Source: Clostridiales bacterium DTU024
GTDB lineage: Bacteria > Bacillota > Clostridia > Christensenellales > Aristaeellaceae
Direction of reading: 5' to 3'
DNA length: 60,407 nt
Assembly: GCA_001513425.1 (NCBI GenBank)
Contig: LFTR01000062.1
Coordinates: 179 to 60,585 of the forward strand
The notes beneath the pieces are model-generated. The model was not told the origin of the DNA. It saw nothing but the letters and a program-made list of their open reading frames with translations, and searched no databases. Of this stretch, positions 52,369-60,407 are shown one piece after another. The translations under genes and the position numbers were made by a program. Every line of letters starts with the position of its first letter. The first letter of the stretch is position 1.

Positions 52369-54153
52369 TCATATCATCAATGCTTTCTCGCTTTGTTTTA
52401 ACCAAATGGTCAGCACAGCGACATCTGCAGGCGATACCCCCGGCATGCGTGATGCCTGGCCCAAAGACGCGGGGCGAAGCTTCGCCAGTTTCTGCCTGGC
52501 CTCAATTCTAAGGGCGTCTATCTGCATATAGGGGATGTCTTGTGGCAGAAGGCGGTTTTCCATGGCCGCGGCTTGCCGTATGTGCGCCTCTTCTTTTCGG
52601 AGGTATCCGGCGTATTTTATTTGTATTTCTGCTTGCCTGAGGGCGGCCGGAGCATAAGCGTTTGAGTCATCAATGAGGTGCTCGATGGTCACCTCCGGAC
52701 GCCGAAGCGCTGTTTGCTTGTCGCTATCATTTATGAGCTTTATCAGCTGCTCAGTTTGGCGAATTTTTGTCTCCAGACGTTGCATGCGCTCATCAGAGGC
52801 CAGGCCAATGCTGTGGCCGATAGGAGTCAAACGTATATCCGCGTTGTCCTGCCTGAGGTAAAGGCGGTGTTCTGCGCGACTTGTCATCATGCGGTAGGGT
52901 TCATCGGTTCCCTTACCCGTCAAATCGTCTGTCATTACACCGATGTAGGACATGTCACGCGTCAGAATTAGCTGATCCTTTTCGCTTATGTACTGCACCG
53001 CATTGATGCCCGCCAGAATTCCCTGCGCAGCTGCTTCTTCATAACCGGACGTGCCGCTGATTTGTCCCGCAAAAAAGAGGCCGCCAAAATCATGTGCGGC
53101 GAGGCTGGGCGACAGTGATTGGGGATCAATGCAGTCATATTCGATGGCGTAGGCAAGGCGCGTCAGCACCGCCTCCTCCAGCCCGGGCACTGTGTGATAC
53201 ATCTTGTGCTGAACATCCTCAGGCATACTGGACGACATGCCTTGTACGTACCACTCAAAACTGTCCGCGCTCTCCGGCTCCAGGAACAACTGATGCCGAT
53301 TCTTATCTGCGAAGCGATATACCTTATCTTCAATGGACGGGCAGTACCGTGCTCCGGTGCCCTTGATTGCGCCCGAAAACATGGGGGAGCGGTTTATATT
53401 GGCACGGATAATGTCGTGTGTAGCATCGTTGGTCCACGTTAGGTAACACTTGTGCGTGTTTCTAAGCTGTTTGTCTGTCAAAAACGAAAAGGGGATGACG
53501 GGGTCGTCTCCGGGCTGCGCTTCCATTTTGTCAAAATTGATACTGCGCACATCTACTCTTGCCGGTGTGCCCGTTTTGAAGCGTCTGAGGGCAAAACCTA
53601 AGTCTTGCAGGTTCTTGGACAGCGAATTTGCGGGCAAAAGGCCTTGCGGTCCGGCATTCCAATCCTTATCCCCGATAATGATGCGGCTTTTGAGGTACAC
53701 GCCGGTAGCAACGATGACGGCTCTGGCAGGAATGGTTTCACCTGTTGTGGTGCAAATGCCGATGATGCGTCCGTTGGTTACCAAAATCTCGGTGGCTTCG
53801 CCTTGGCGCACCGTCAAAAACTCCTGCGAAAAAAGAACGCGATGCATCCTTTTCTGGTAGGCATGCTTGTCCGCTTGCGCCCGCAGAGAATGTACCGCAG
53901 GGCCCTTGCCTGTGTTGAGCATACGGCTTTGCAGCATAGTTGCGTCAATATTATTCCCCATTTCGCCGCCCAACGCATCAACTTCCCGCACAAGGTGCCC
54001 TTTGCCCGTACCCCCAATAGACGGGTTACAGGGCATCAGCGCAATGGCATCTAAGTTGAGCGTCAGGAGCAGCGTTTCGCATTTTAGACGCGAGGCTGCC
54101 AGTGCCGCTTCACACCCTGCATGACCCGCTCCAATAACAATTACATCAAACAA
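52369..54153 (-). CDS. mnmG: tRNA uridine-5-carboxymethylaminomethyl modification enzyme MnmG
   Basis: A 594-residue FAD enzyme (GidA) that, with MnmE, modifies the wobble uridine of several tRNAs. The N-terminal FAD motif is VIGAGHAGCEAALAASRL, followed by MPCNPSIGGTGKGHLVREVD and MLNTGKGPAVHSLRAQAD. GPQGLLPANSLSKNLQ and RRFKTGTPARVD are conserved. The C-terminal helical part ends with MPGVSPADVAVLTIWL. It is some 30 residues shorter than the usual 620-630. The gene stands alone with an extended -10 promoter (minus-strand TGTTATAAT at 54188-54180); mnmE is not in the window. Confidence 0.96.
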   Translation of the reverse strand: MFDVIVIGAGHAGCEAALAASRLKCETLLLTLNLDAIALMPCNPSIGGTGKGHLVREVDALGGEMGNNIDATMLQSRMLNTGKGPAVHSLRAQADKHAYQKRMHRVLFSQEFLTVRQGEATEILVTNGRIIGICTTTGETIPARAVIVATGVYLKSRIIIGDKDWNAGPQGLLPANSLSKNLQDLGFALRRFKTGTPARVDVRSINFDKMEAQPGDDPVIPFSFLTDKQLRNTHKCYLTWTNDATHDIIRANINRSPMFSGAIKGTGARYCPSIEDKVYRFADKNRHQLFLEPESADSFEWYVQGMSSSMPEDVQHKMYHTVPGLEEAVLTRLAYAIEYDCIDPQSLSPSLAAHDFGGLFFAGQISGTSGYEEAAAQGILAGINAVQYISEKDQLILTRDMSYIGVMTDDLTGKGTDEPYRMMTSRAEHRLYLRQDNADIRLTPIGHSIGLASDERMQRLETKIRQTEQLIKLINDSDKQTALRRPEVTIEHLIDDSNAYAPAALRQAEIQIKYAGYLRKEEAHIRQAAAMENRLLPQDIPYMQIDALRIEARQKLAKLRPASLGQASRMPGVSPADVAVLTIWLKQSEKALMI

Positions 54154-54221
54154 GTTGTTCCCTCCGTTCGTACCGAGGGATTATAACATGCCGTGCAAGC
54201 AAAAAAAAGCATGACAAGCGG

Positions 54222-54250
54222 TAGTCAATACCGTCGTCTTCATGTATAAT
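54222..54250 (+). promoter_or_regulatory. Promoter of solute-binding protein-galactokinase unit
   Basis: TAGTCA (54222-54227), 17-bp spacer, perfect TATAAT (54245-54250), 31 bp before the start codon. The divergent mnmG -10 (minus, 54185-54180) lies just beyond. Confidence 0.6.
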
Positions 54251-54280
54251 GCTCGCTGTGGCTTAAGGAGGACGATTATT

Positions 54281-55798
54281 ATGTATAAGAGACTGCTATG
54301 CATTTGGCTTTGCGTGCTGATGCTGGTTCCGGCGCTGATTTTGGCAGCATCAGAGGGTGGAAGCATACAATTCATCATGATGGGTTATGAGCCTGAAGGT
54401 ACTTACAGAAAATGGGAGGACAATCTGTTTTTTCAAAGAATGGCAGAAAAAACGGGTATCACATTTGAATTTCGCCAATTTTCCAGTGCGCGGCTTTTGG
54501 CTGAGGCCAAATCTGCCATGACAGCAGACGGCGAACTGCCTGATGCGTTTTTTAAGGCGGATCTGACACCGGCGGAAGCCATTGATTTGTTGGACAGGGG
54601 CGTCCTGATCGACCTTAAGGCACTGTTGCCGACGCATGCACCCAACCTGTGGGCCATTTTGAGTCAGAATGAGTCATATATGGAAGCGGTTGCGTTACCC
54701 GACGGCAGTATTGCCACACTGCCTTATATTGACTTGGCTCCCGCGCAGAACTGCATGTGGATAAACAAAAAGTGGCTGCAGACTCTTAAGTTGCCCATTC
54801 CAACAAATGCCGAGGAGTTGGAGCAGGTGCTTGTCGCCATGCGTGACAAGGATCCCAATCAGAATGGCAGAAAAGATGAGGTTCCACTGGCGTTCTTGGG
54901 CGCCTATGATTTGAAGTACTTAGCGCACGCGTTTGGGCTTATCGCCAACGACTTCAATGTTTTTGAGGAAAAAGGAACGGCTCGTTTTATGCCGCTTGAA
55001 GACTCTTTCCGTGATTTTATCGCTTGGAGCGGTCGCATGTATGCGGAGGGTTTGTTGGATAGGGAAGGCTTTTCTACTGCCGATACCATGCGGCGCGTCA
55101 CAGATGCCAAGAGCACTATGCGATATGGCGTTGTGATGGCGCCGCTGGTGACGCAGCTGCTGCCTCTTGAATGGGCAGCGGACTATGCGGTCATCGCACC
55201 CTTAAGGTGGCAAGAAGAACAACGATATAGAAGCATTGCGTCGCCTGTGACCAATGGCACTTTCGCCATCACGTCAGCATGCGAAGATCCCGGTGCGTTG
55301 CTCAAATGGGTGGACTATCTGTATTCAGAAGAAGGTGCCATCATGGCTGCCAATGGGGTCGAAAAAGTGGACTATGTGATAGATGGCGATGGCACATGGA
55401 GAAAGACGGAAAGCGCCAATCAAATGGGCTTTTTGTCCGATGTGTCTATCGTGACAGGAGCTGTGCCACCCGGCATAACGGCGGACGAATTTCAGCGTTT
55501 GTACAGTGACACGCAGGTGCGCTACATCATCGACCAGGTTGCCCTTGTGACGGATGTTGCGCTTGAACCGTTTCCGGCGTATGCCCTATCGCTCGAACAA
55601 GAAGCGGCCATCGCACCGCTCCAGAGCGCCATTGGGCGCTATGTGGATGAATCCATCGCCAGATGGGTGCTGGGCGAGTGGGAAATAACTGATACGCAGT
55701 TTGCCGTTTTTGTACAAGAGCTTAACGGACGCGGTTTGCAGGAATTCATGACTTTCTGGCAGGATATCCTGGATACCCGAAAGGAAGTTGTGAGATGA
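54281..55798 (+). CDS. Extracellular solute-binding protein, family 1-like, without lipobox
   Basis: A 505-residue exported protein resembling the sugar-binding components of ABC transporters: IQFIMMGYEPEGTYRKWEDN near the start, FFQRMAEKTGITFEF, and PYIDLAPAQNCMWINKKWLQ. An NQNGRKDEVPLAF region recalls the calcium-binding loop of LplA/oligosaccharide-binding proteins. The signal peptide (YKRLLCIWLCVLMLVPALILA) has no Cys at the cleavage site, so it would not be lipid-anchored as such proteins normally are in Firmicutes. No ABC permease or ATPase genes lie nearby; the next gene, galactokinase, overlaps by 4 bp, which hints at a galactose-related role. ATG 54281 follows AAGGAGG. Confidence 0.82.
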   Translation: MYKRLLCIWLCVLMLVPALILAASEGGSIQFIMMGYEPEGTYRKWEDNLFFQRMAEKTGITFEFRQFSSARLLAEAKSAMTADGELPDAFFKADLTPAEAIDLLDRGVLIDLKALLPTHAPNLWAILSQNESYMEAVALPDGSIATLPYIDLAPAQNCMWINKKWLQTLKLPIPTNAEELEQVLVAMRDKDPNQNGRKDEVPLAFLGAYDLKYLAHAFGLIANDFNVFEEKGTARFMPLEDSFRDFIAWSGRMYAEGLLDREGFSTADTMRRVTDAKSTMRYGVVMAPLVTQLLPLEWAADYAVIAPLRWQEEQRYRSIASPVTNGTFAITSACEDPGALLKWVDYLYSEEGAIMAANGVEKVDYVIDGDGTWRKTESANQMGFLSDVSIVTGAVPPGITADEFQRLYSDTQVRYIIDQVALVTDVALEPFPAYALSLEQEAAIAPLQSAIGRYVDESIARWVLGEWEITDTQFAVFVQELNGRGLQEFMTFWQDILDTRKEVVR

Positions 55799-57072
55799 CC
55801 TATGCGGAAATGAGTCGCATGTTGCGTTCGACTAAGACAAGGGAGCGATTCAATCGCTTATACAGTCAAAAGGAATTCGGATACGCATATCAGATGAGGC
55901 GCTACTCTGGGCTTCTTACACTCCATGAAGATGTATTCGGAAGAGAGGATGCGCTTTGCTTCGTTAGTGCACCCGGGCGCAGCGAACTTATCGGGAATCA
56001 TACGGACCATAATGGCGGACGGGTGCTGGCAGCGGCCATTAATGTTGATACCATCGCCTGTGCCGCAAGGAGGCAGGACAATGTTGTGCGTTTTATCAGT
56101 GAAGGGTATGAACCGTTCGAAATCGCCTTAACGGAGTTGACGCCGCAACCTGAAGAAATGGGAACGTCTGCGGCGCTTATACGCGGCGTGGCTGCAAAAA
56201 TGAGAGAGCTCGGCTATCAAGTGGGTGGATTTGACGCGACTGCAACATCCGATGTATTGCGCGGCAGCGGTATGTCATCTTCTGCCGCTTTCGAAGTACT
56301 GATTTGTGCGATATTTGATCAGCTGTATAATGGCTTTTCCATAGATGCTACTACACGTGCGTCAATCGCTCAGTATGCCGAAAACGACTTTTTTATGAAA
56401 CCCAGCGGCTTGATGGATCAGATGGCCAGCAGCACCGGTGGTTTGGTGGCCATTAATTTCCAAAGTGCCGAACCCGAGGTATTGCCCATCTCGTTTTCCT
56501 TTGCAGACGCGGGGTACGAGCTGGTCATTGTCAATACCGGCGGCAGTCATGATGATCTGACGAATGAATATGCTGCCATTCCGGAGGAGATGAAAGCTGT
56601 TGCTGCCTGCTTTGACGCGGAAGCACTGCGGTTTGTGAGGCGGGAGCAATTCATCAAGGAATTGCCGCAAGTGCGGCAAATTGCGGGTGATCGCGCGGCG
56701 TTGCGGGCTTTCCACTTTTTCGGTGAAAATGAGCGTGTTAATAGCGCTGTTCAAGCGCTGCAGGAAAAAGACATGCCGGTGTTTTTGGAAGCAATACGAG
56801 CATCGGGCTTGAGCAGCTGGACACTGCTGCAAAATGTGTATTCAGGGGATGAGCATCAACAGATGGCCGTTTCGCTTGCCTTTGCCGATACATTTCTGGG
56901 CATAAGGGGCGCTTCCCGTATACATGGGGGAGGCTTCGCCGGAACAACCCTGCATTTTGTGCCTGAAGACATTGTGGATGGTTTTGTCGAGGCGATGAAT
57001 GATTTATTTGGTGCCGGCGCCTGCCATACAGTTGACGTGCGGCCAGAGGGCGCAGTCATTGTAGCGCGGTAG
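55795..57072 (+). CDS. galK: Galactokinase (GHMP kinase family)
   Basis: A 425-residue GHMP kinase that phosphorylates galactose at C1. The family signature reads SAPGRSELIGNHTDHNGG (about residue 58-75), with Asn and His where enterobacterial enzymes have Glu and Tyr (GEHTDY). ATP-binding GSGMSSSAAFEVL is at about 157, MDQMASSTGG follows, and motif 3 is IHGGGFAGTT (about 376). An N-terminal extension of about 50 residues precedes the signature. ATG 55795 overlaps the solute-binding protein stop. The sugar preference might be broader than galactose; galT and galE are not in the window. Confidence 0.87.
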   Translation: MTYAEMSRMLRSTKTRERFNRLYSQKEFGYAYQMRRYSGLLTLHEDVFGREDALCFVSAPGRSELIGNHTDHNGGRVLAAAINVDTIACAARRQDNVVRFISEGYEPFEIALTELTPQPEEMGTSAALIRGVAAKMRELGYQVGGFDATATSDVLRGSGMSSSAAFEVLICAIFDQLYNGFSIDATTRASIAQYAENDFFMKPSGLMDQMASSTGGLVAINFQSAEPEVLPISFSFADAGYELVIVNTGGSHDDLTNEYAAIPEEMKAVAACFDAEALRFVRREQFIKELPQVRQIAGDRAALRAFHFFGENERVNSAVQALQEKDMPVFLEAIRASGLSSWTLLQNVYSGDEHQQMAVSLAFADTFLGIRGASRIHGGGFAGTTLHFVPEDIVDGFVEAMNDLFGAGACHTVDVRPEGAVIVAR

Positions 57073-57192
57073 GCCTTCGCAAACGCACTGCTGTGAAACC
57101 CGGCTCATGTACTTAAATAGACATCGCGTGCCGCGTGTCGGGATGTTGAATCCAGATGAACCTCATTTTGATTATGTGGAAAGGCCGATTCT

Positions 57193-60100
57193 GTGAAGAA
57201 GCGACTCATGGTCTTGATTTGTATGCTTGCTTTGGCAATCTTGGGAAATGCTGTTGTGGTGCATGCTGCCGTTGTTCAGGGACAAGCAAATCTACATACA
57301 GAGCCGTATCCTTCGCCCGGTGAGCAATACAAGATCGTTATTCAGTATTCTTCTGTGTATGGAGAAGTCCGATCGATAAAAGATATTTCTTTCAAGATGG
57401 TCTCATCCTCAGGCATTACGATTGACAGTATCACGTCCTATCCCGTTTGCAGCAGCAGTAGCAGCGCTACAACAGGAACAGCCAATTTTAGCGGAAATAC
57501 TGCCAAATATATCCAGGTGACTGTATGGGGGTCAGTGCGTACCGATACGTTGACCAATCAGCAATTGGATATCGGAACCGCGACGATAGTAATGTCGGAT
57601 AGCAGCAAGATTGAAGTCGGCGGATTCACTTGTGGAATTCCGCTCACTTTGCCCCATACGCATACTATGGAAAAGATTGCCAGTGTGGCTGCAACCTGTA
57701 CAGCACCCGGAAGCAGTATATGGCAGTGTACCAGCTGTGAGTATTCTGAGCAGAGGACCGTCGAGCCTCTGGATCACAATTGCCTAATTACCGGAAACGA
57801 TCCGACCTGTGAAGCAGAGGGAGTCCGATACTCGGTTTGCCAGCGCATGGGATGCGGATACACGCTCACAGAAAAGTTGAAAAAAGCTCCGTGTTCATAT
57901 GGGCCCGACATCACGATCGAAGCTACATGCGAAACGGGTGGACAAGTTAAGCGCATATGTAGTGTATGTAGCGGTGAGGAGATCATTAGCACAATACCTA
58001 TCTTGACTCATGACTACACATTTGAGCTGAAACGTGAAGATTCCACTTGTACGAAGGCCGGGTATGTCATCCTTGAGTGTGACCGTACAGACTGTACATC
58101 CACGATTCAGCAAGCTCTTTTGCTAGCCCAACATCAGAATGAAGAGCTCATTATTCCGGCAACCTGTGAAAATAGCGGTTCCTCAGAACGCAAATGCTGC
58201 GTATGTGGAAAAGAAGAAGTTTCACACACAGGTCCGCCTTTGGGACACGACTTCACTGTCCTCCAAACGCGCGTAGAGTCCACATGTAAACAAGTGGGGT
58301 ACGTGATTATGGCGTGCAGCCGCACCAACTGCATTGGGACGCGACAAGATGATTTGGAATCCGTTGGTCACCAGTACGAAGAAACCGTAAAGGCTGCGAC
58401 ATGTGACTCAATCGGCTATTTCAAATCGATTTGCACCACATGCGGAGACATACTATTCTTTATAGAAAAGCACCCAAACGGACACAGCTATGAACAAGTG
58501 CTTTATGTACCTTCTACTTGCCATACTGCCGGTCAGGCAGTGCAAGAGTGCATCAATGATGGTTGTGATAAGCAAATCATACAGTCTTTGGCGCTTGCTG
58601 AACATGATTATCATGAAGAAGAAGAGGTGGCTGCTACCTGTACATTCGAAGGAAGAATTGTTAAAAGGTGCAAGAATTGCCCGAAAGTAGTTGAACTGGA
58701 GGTGTTCTCGGCGCTGGGGCATTTGCCGTCAGGCTGGGTGAACTCAGAGCCATCTGATTGTACGCAGGGCTTGCGTCAGCTAAACTCATGCGCAAGGTGC
58801 TCCTATATGGAAACACGCGATGTCGCCGCCAAGCCGCACGATTATGATGTGCCTTATGAAGCAATTGCGCCCAAATGCGGTGTGGAGGGTGAGTTGGCGC
58901 AACGATGCATGGTATGCGGAAGTATATGGTCGTATCCCGCCGCTGCGCTCGACCACACGTGGGGTCCCTGGGAGATGCCAGAGGACGCGGATTGTGTGTC
59001 CGGTTGGACTGAGTCCAGGGCATGCAAGCTTTGTTCTTTAGATGCGACTCGGCGGATTGATGCAGCGCAGCATAAGTTCGCACCGTTTGTTGTTACCAAT
59101 GAACCCACATGTTTGAGCGAAGGTTTGCAGCATCAAACTTGTGAAGTGTGCGGTCACTCATGTAATGAAAGAATTCCGGTTGTGCCACACGTTCTTGGAA
59201 TGCCCTACATATTTCAAGAGGCGACCTGTGAGGACGCTGGAATCTTGGCCTTGGATTGCAGTATTTGCGGGTACGTTGAGATGACCGACTACCCGGCTTT
59301 GGGGCACAAATTCACACAATGGCATAAGCCGGTTGACAGTTCGTGCCTTGTGGGTTGGATCGAAACCTCGTCTTGCGACCATTGCGATAAACCGGCGAGC
59401 AGGTACATCGATGCCCAAACGCATGCATATTCGCCCTGGCAACAGGAAATTGCCGCAACATGCTATGGTGAAGGGGAAAAGTACAGAACATGCACCAACT
59501 GCGCGAACAAAGAAGACGTTGTTCTGCCAATTGTATCTCATACGTATAGTCAGCCTTATGTTACGAAGGAAGAAACTTGTTCTGCCGAGGGAGAAGTAGC
59601 TGTGTCCTGCACCGTGTGCAAAATCATTCTTGAGACTCGACCATCCTCGAAGCTCCCGCATGCTTGGACGCCATGGGATGTTGAGAAGGCTCCAACCTGC
59701 ACGGAAGGTGGTAGTGAAGCGCGCCGGTGTGCCAACTGCAATGAAAGCGAAAACCATCCATTACCACCATGCGGACATCAACCGAAGGAATGGAAAACAG
59801 CGTTGATGCCAACATGCGAAATGGCAGGGGAAAAACACTCGCTTTGTTCTGTTTGTGATGATAGTCTGGTGGAATCGCTTGTAGCGCTAGGTCATAAGTG
59901 GGATGACTTCGAAATCATGGAGTCTCCCGGTTGCGAGACTACGGGCGCTGAGGTTCGCAGGTGCAGCGCATGCAATTGCACAGAAATCGTCGAGTTGGAG
60001 ATGCTGCACCATCGTTGGGGAAGTTATCTGGAAATCCACCACGCTACCTGCACTCGGGAGGGCCTTTATCACAGAATGTGCGAGACGTGCGGGCATATTG

Positions 60101-60407
60101 ATCCGCTGGCAACTGACATTGAGGCACACGAGTTCGGTCCTTGGGGAAAAACGCAATACGATGACTGCTCGCTGGGCGGCGTGCAACAGTGCGCTTGTGT
60201 TCATTGTGGATTTCTGGAATCGCGTGAAGTAGATCCTGCTAACCATTGGTTTGCAGCTTATCAAACAGAGTCTGAGCCTTCCTGCGACAAAGAAGGCAAA
60301 GAAATGCATGAATGTAAGCGCTGCGGTTTTGCGGAGACTCGTCAAATGGAGAAACTGCACCATGATTTTTGCCCTTGGGGCAAAACGCAATACGAGGATT
60401 GTACACT
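57193..60407 (+). CDS. Giant secreted Cys-rich repeat protein (3' truncated by window)
   Basis: A single frame stays open from GTG 57193 to the end of the window (1071 codons, no stop); I checked it codon by codon. GGAAAGG at 57177-57183 is a plausible ribosome site. The protein starts with a signal peptide (KKRLMVLICMLALAILGNAV, cleavage near VHAA). A domain of about 130 residues follows, beta-strand rich and similar in feel to cohesin-like domains (PGEQYKIVIQYSS, ISFKMVSSSGITIDSI). From residue 155 on there are about 24 tandem modules of 38-41 residues, each with His, Cys, Gly and a CxxC or Cx4C pair. Family and function are not identified; related repeats occur in clostridial surface proteins. 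The end lies beyond the window. Confidence 0.85.
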   Translation, partial: MKKRLMVLICMLALAILGNAVVVHAAVVQGQANLHTEPYPSPGEQYKIVIQYSSVYGEVRSIKDISFKMVSSSGITIDSITSYPVCSSSSSATTGTANFSGNTAKYIQVTVWGSVRTDTLTNQQLDIGTATIVMSDSSKIEVGGFTCGIPLTLPHTHTMEKIASVAATCTAPGSSIWQCTSCEYSEQRTVEPLDHNCLITGNDPTCEAEGVRYSVCQRMGCGYTLTEKLKKAPCSYGPDITIEATCETGGQVKRICSVCSGEEIISTIPILTHDYTFELKREDSTCTKAGYVILECDRTDCTSTIQQALLLAQHQNEELIIPATCENSGSSERKCCVCGKEEVSHTGPPLGHDFTVLQTRVESTCKQVGYVIMACSRTNCIGTRQDDLESVGHQYEETVKAATCDSIGYFKSICTTCGDILFFIEKHPNGHSYEQVLYVPSTCHTAGQAVQECINDGCDKQIIQSLALAEHDYHEEEEVAATCTFEGRIVKRCKNCPKVVELEVFSALGHLPSGWVNSEPSDCTQGLRQLNSCARCSYMETRDVAAKPHDYDVPYEAIAPKCGVEGELAQRCMVCGSIWSYPAAALDHTWGPWEMPEDADCVSGWTESRACKLCSLDATRRIDAAQHKFAPFVVTNEPTCLSEGLQHQTCEVCGHSCNERIPVVPHVLGMPYIFQEATCEDAGILALDCSICGYVEMTDYPALGHKFTQWHKPVDSSCLVGWIETSSCDHCDKPASRYIDAQTHAYSPWQQEIAATCYGEGEKYRTCTNCANKEDVVLPIVSHTYSQPYVTKEETCSAEGEVAVSCTVCKIILETRPSSKLPHAWTPWDVEKAPTCTEGGSEARRCANCNESENHPLPPCGHQPKEWKTALMPTCEMAGEKHSLCSVCDDSLVESLVALGHKWDDFEIMESPGCETTGAEVRRCSACNCTEIVELEMLHHRWGSYLEIHHATCTREGLYHRMCETCGHIDPLATDIEAHEFGPWGKTQYDDCSLGGVQQCACVHCGFLESREVDPANHWFAAYQTESEPSCDKEGKEMHECKRCGFAETRQMEKLHHDFCPWGKTQYEDCT
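57655..60407 (+). repeat. Array of about 24 tandem Cys3-His modules (protein-coding repeat)
   Basis: Each module of 38-41 residues follows H-x(10-14)-[TS]C-x(3-4)-G-x(5-7)-C-x2-C-x(10-14), for example HDYHEEEEVAATCTFEGRI then VKRCKNC. Modules 2, 4, 6 and 8 have a wider second pair (CQRMGC, CDRTDC, CSRTNC, CINDGC), alternating with CxxC modules. Modules 10, 12, 15, 22 and 24 lack one residue after the first Cys. The copies have diverged at DNA level except near the end, where WGKTQYDDCSL and WGKTQYEDCTL recur 234 bp apart. Confidence 0.85.

Noticed and set aside
57073..57192. Terminator or promoter between galK and the Cys-rich gene
   Set aside because: No stable hairpin with T-run was found; TTGAAT followed by GATTAT at 18 bp is too weak to list as a promoter.
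58453..60390. Minus-strand frames opposite the Cys-rich repeat array
   Set aside because: They are shadows of the continuous plus-strand frame from 57193, whose regular Cys/His spacing shows it is the coding strand.
57655..60407. Array initially considered as a DNA repeat such as CRISPR
   Set aside because: The periodicity is at protein level (Cys/His positions) with diverged DNA and no conserved direct repeats with unique spacers.
1..60407. tRNA, rRNA, insertion sequence, prophage or defence-system genes
   Set aside because: Scanning by eye gave no cloverleaf, transposase, integrase, phage structural or restriction/CRISPR genes; a tRNAscan or HMM search could still find something small.

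Overview
The window looks like a chromosomal segment of an anaerobic Clostridia-class Firmicute with moderate GC (my estimate; a Christensenellales- or Oscillospirales-like lineage is possible but cannot be fixed from this sequence). The pointers are an Rnf complex, PolC, the rimP-nusA-ylxR-ylxQ-infB-rbfA operon, L27 with a Prp-cleavable N-terminus next to prp, the CdaA/CdaR and PgpH c-di-AMP genes, LytR-CpsA-Psr and CapA proteins, and the SCIFF ranthipeptide with its radical SAM maturase. Most of the content is housekeeping, with tight gene overlaps and recognisable promoters, leaders and terminators.

Layout, left half. 1-4.67 kb: the Rnf ferredoxin:NAD oxidoreductase operon, with an FMN-binding RnfG-like protein upstream of rnfC and nothing between rnfD and rnfE. 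4.7-5.8 kb: an LCP cell-wall protein. 5.8-15.7 kb: frr, a 70-residue unknown, uppS, cdsA, dxr, rseP, ispG, polC. 15.8-23.2 kb: rimP, nusA, ylxR, ylxQ, infB, rbfA, nrnA, truB. 23.2-27.7 kb: GntR and Lrp regulators, an aminotransferase, a CapA-like protein and a degenerate isopropylmalate-dehydrogenase-like protein, closed by a bidirectional hairpin. 27.7-33.9 kb (minus): phoH, pgpH, a fused ybeY-cdd gene, era, apbE.

Layout, right half. 34-35.8 kb: a family 2 glycosyltransferase, then rplM-rpsI behind an L13-type leader. 35.84-36.53 kb: no convincing gene. 36.5-39.4 kb (minus): cdaA, cdaR and a one-helix protein with a Tyr/Pro-rich tail. 39.5-42.4 kb: the copper operon copA-csoR-copZ with a CsoR-like operator. 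42.4-47.0 kb (minus): rplU-prp-rpmA and a 1180-residue secreted SdrD_B-type repeat protein. 47.1-54.2 kb: nitroreductase, tadA, iron alcohol dehydrogenase, SCIFF peptide and maturase, aspartate aminotransferase, mnmG. 54.2-57.1 kb: a solute-binding protein coupled to a galactokinase. 57.2 kb to the end: one open frame of at least 1071 codons for a secreted protein of about 24 tandem 38-41-residue Cys3-His modules; it runs off the window.

The most unusual items are this giant Cys-rich repeat protein, the YbeY-cytidine deaminase fusion with loss of dgkA, the degenerate dehydrogenase-fold protein in the GntR/Lrp cluster, the terminator hairpin between SCIFF and its maturase, and the rearranged position of the Rnf FMN-binding subunit. 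ApbE, the enzyme that attaches FMN to Rnf subunits, lies 23 kb from the rnf operon in the same window.
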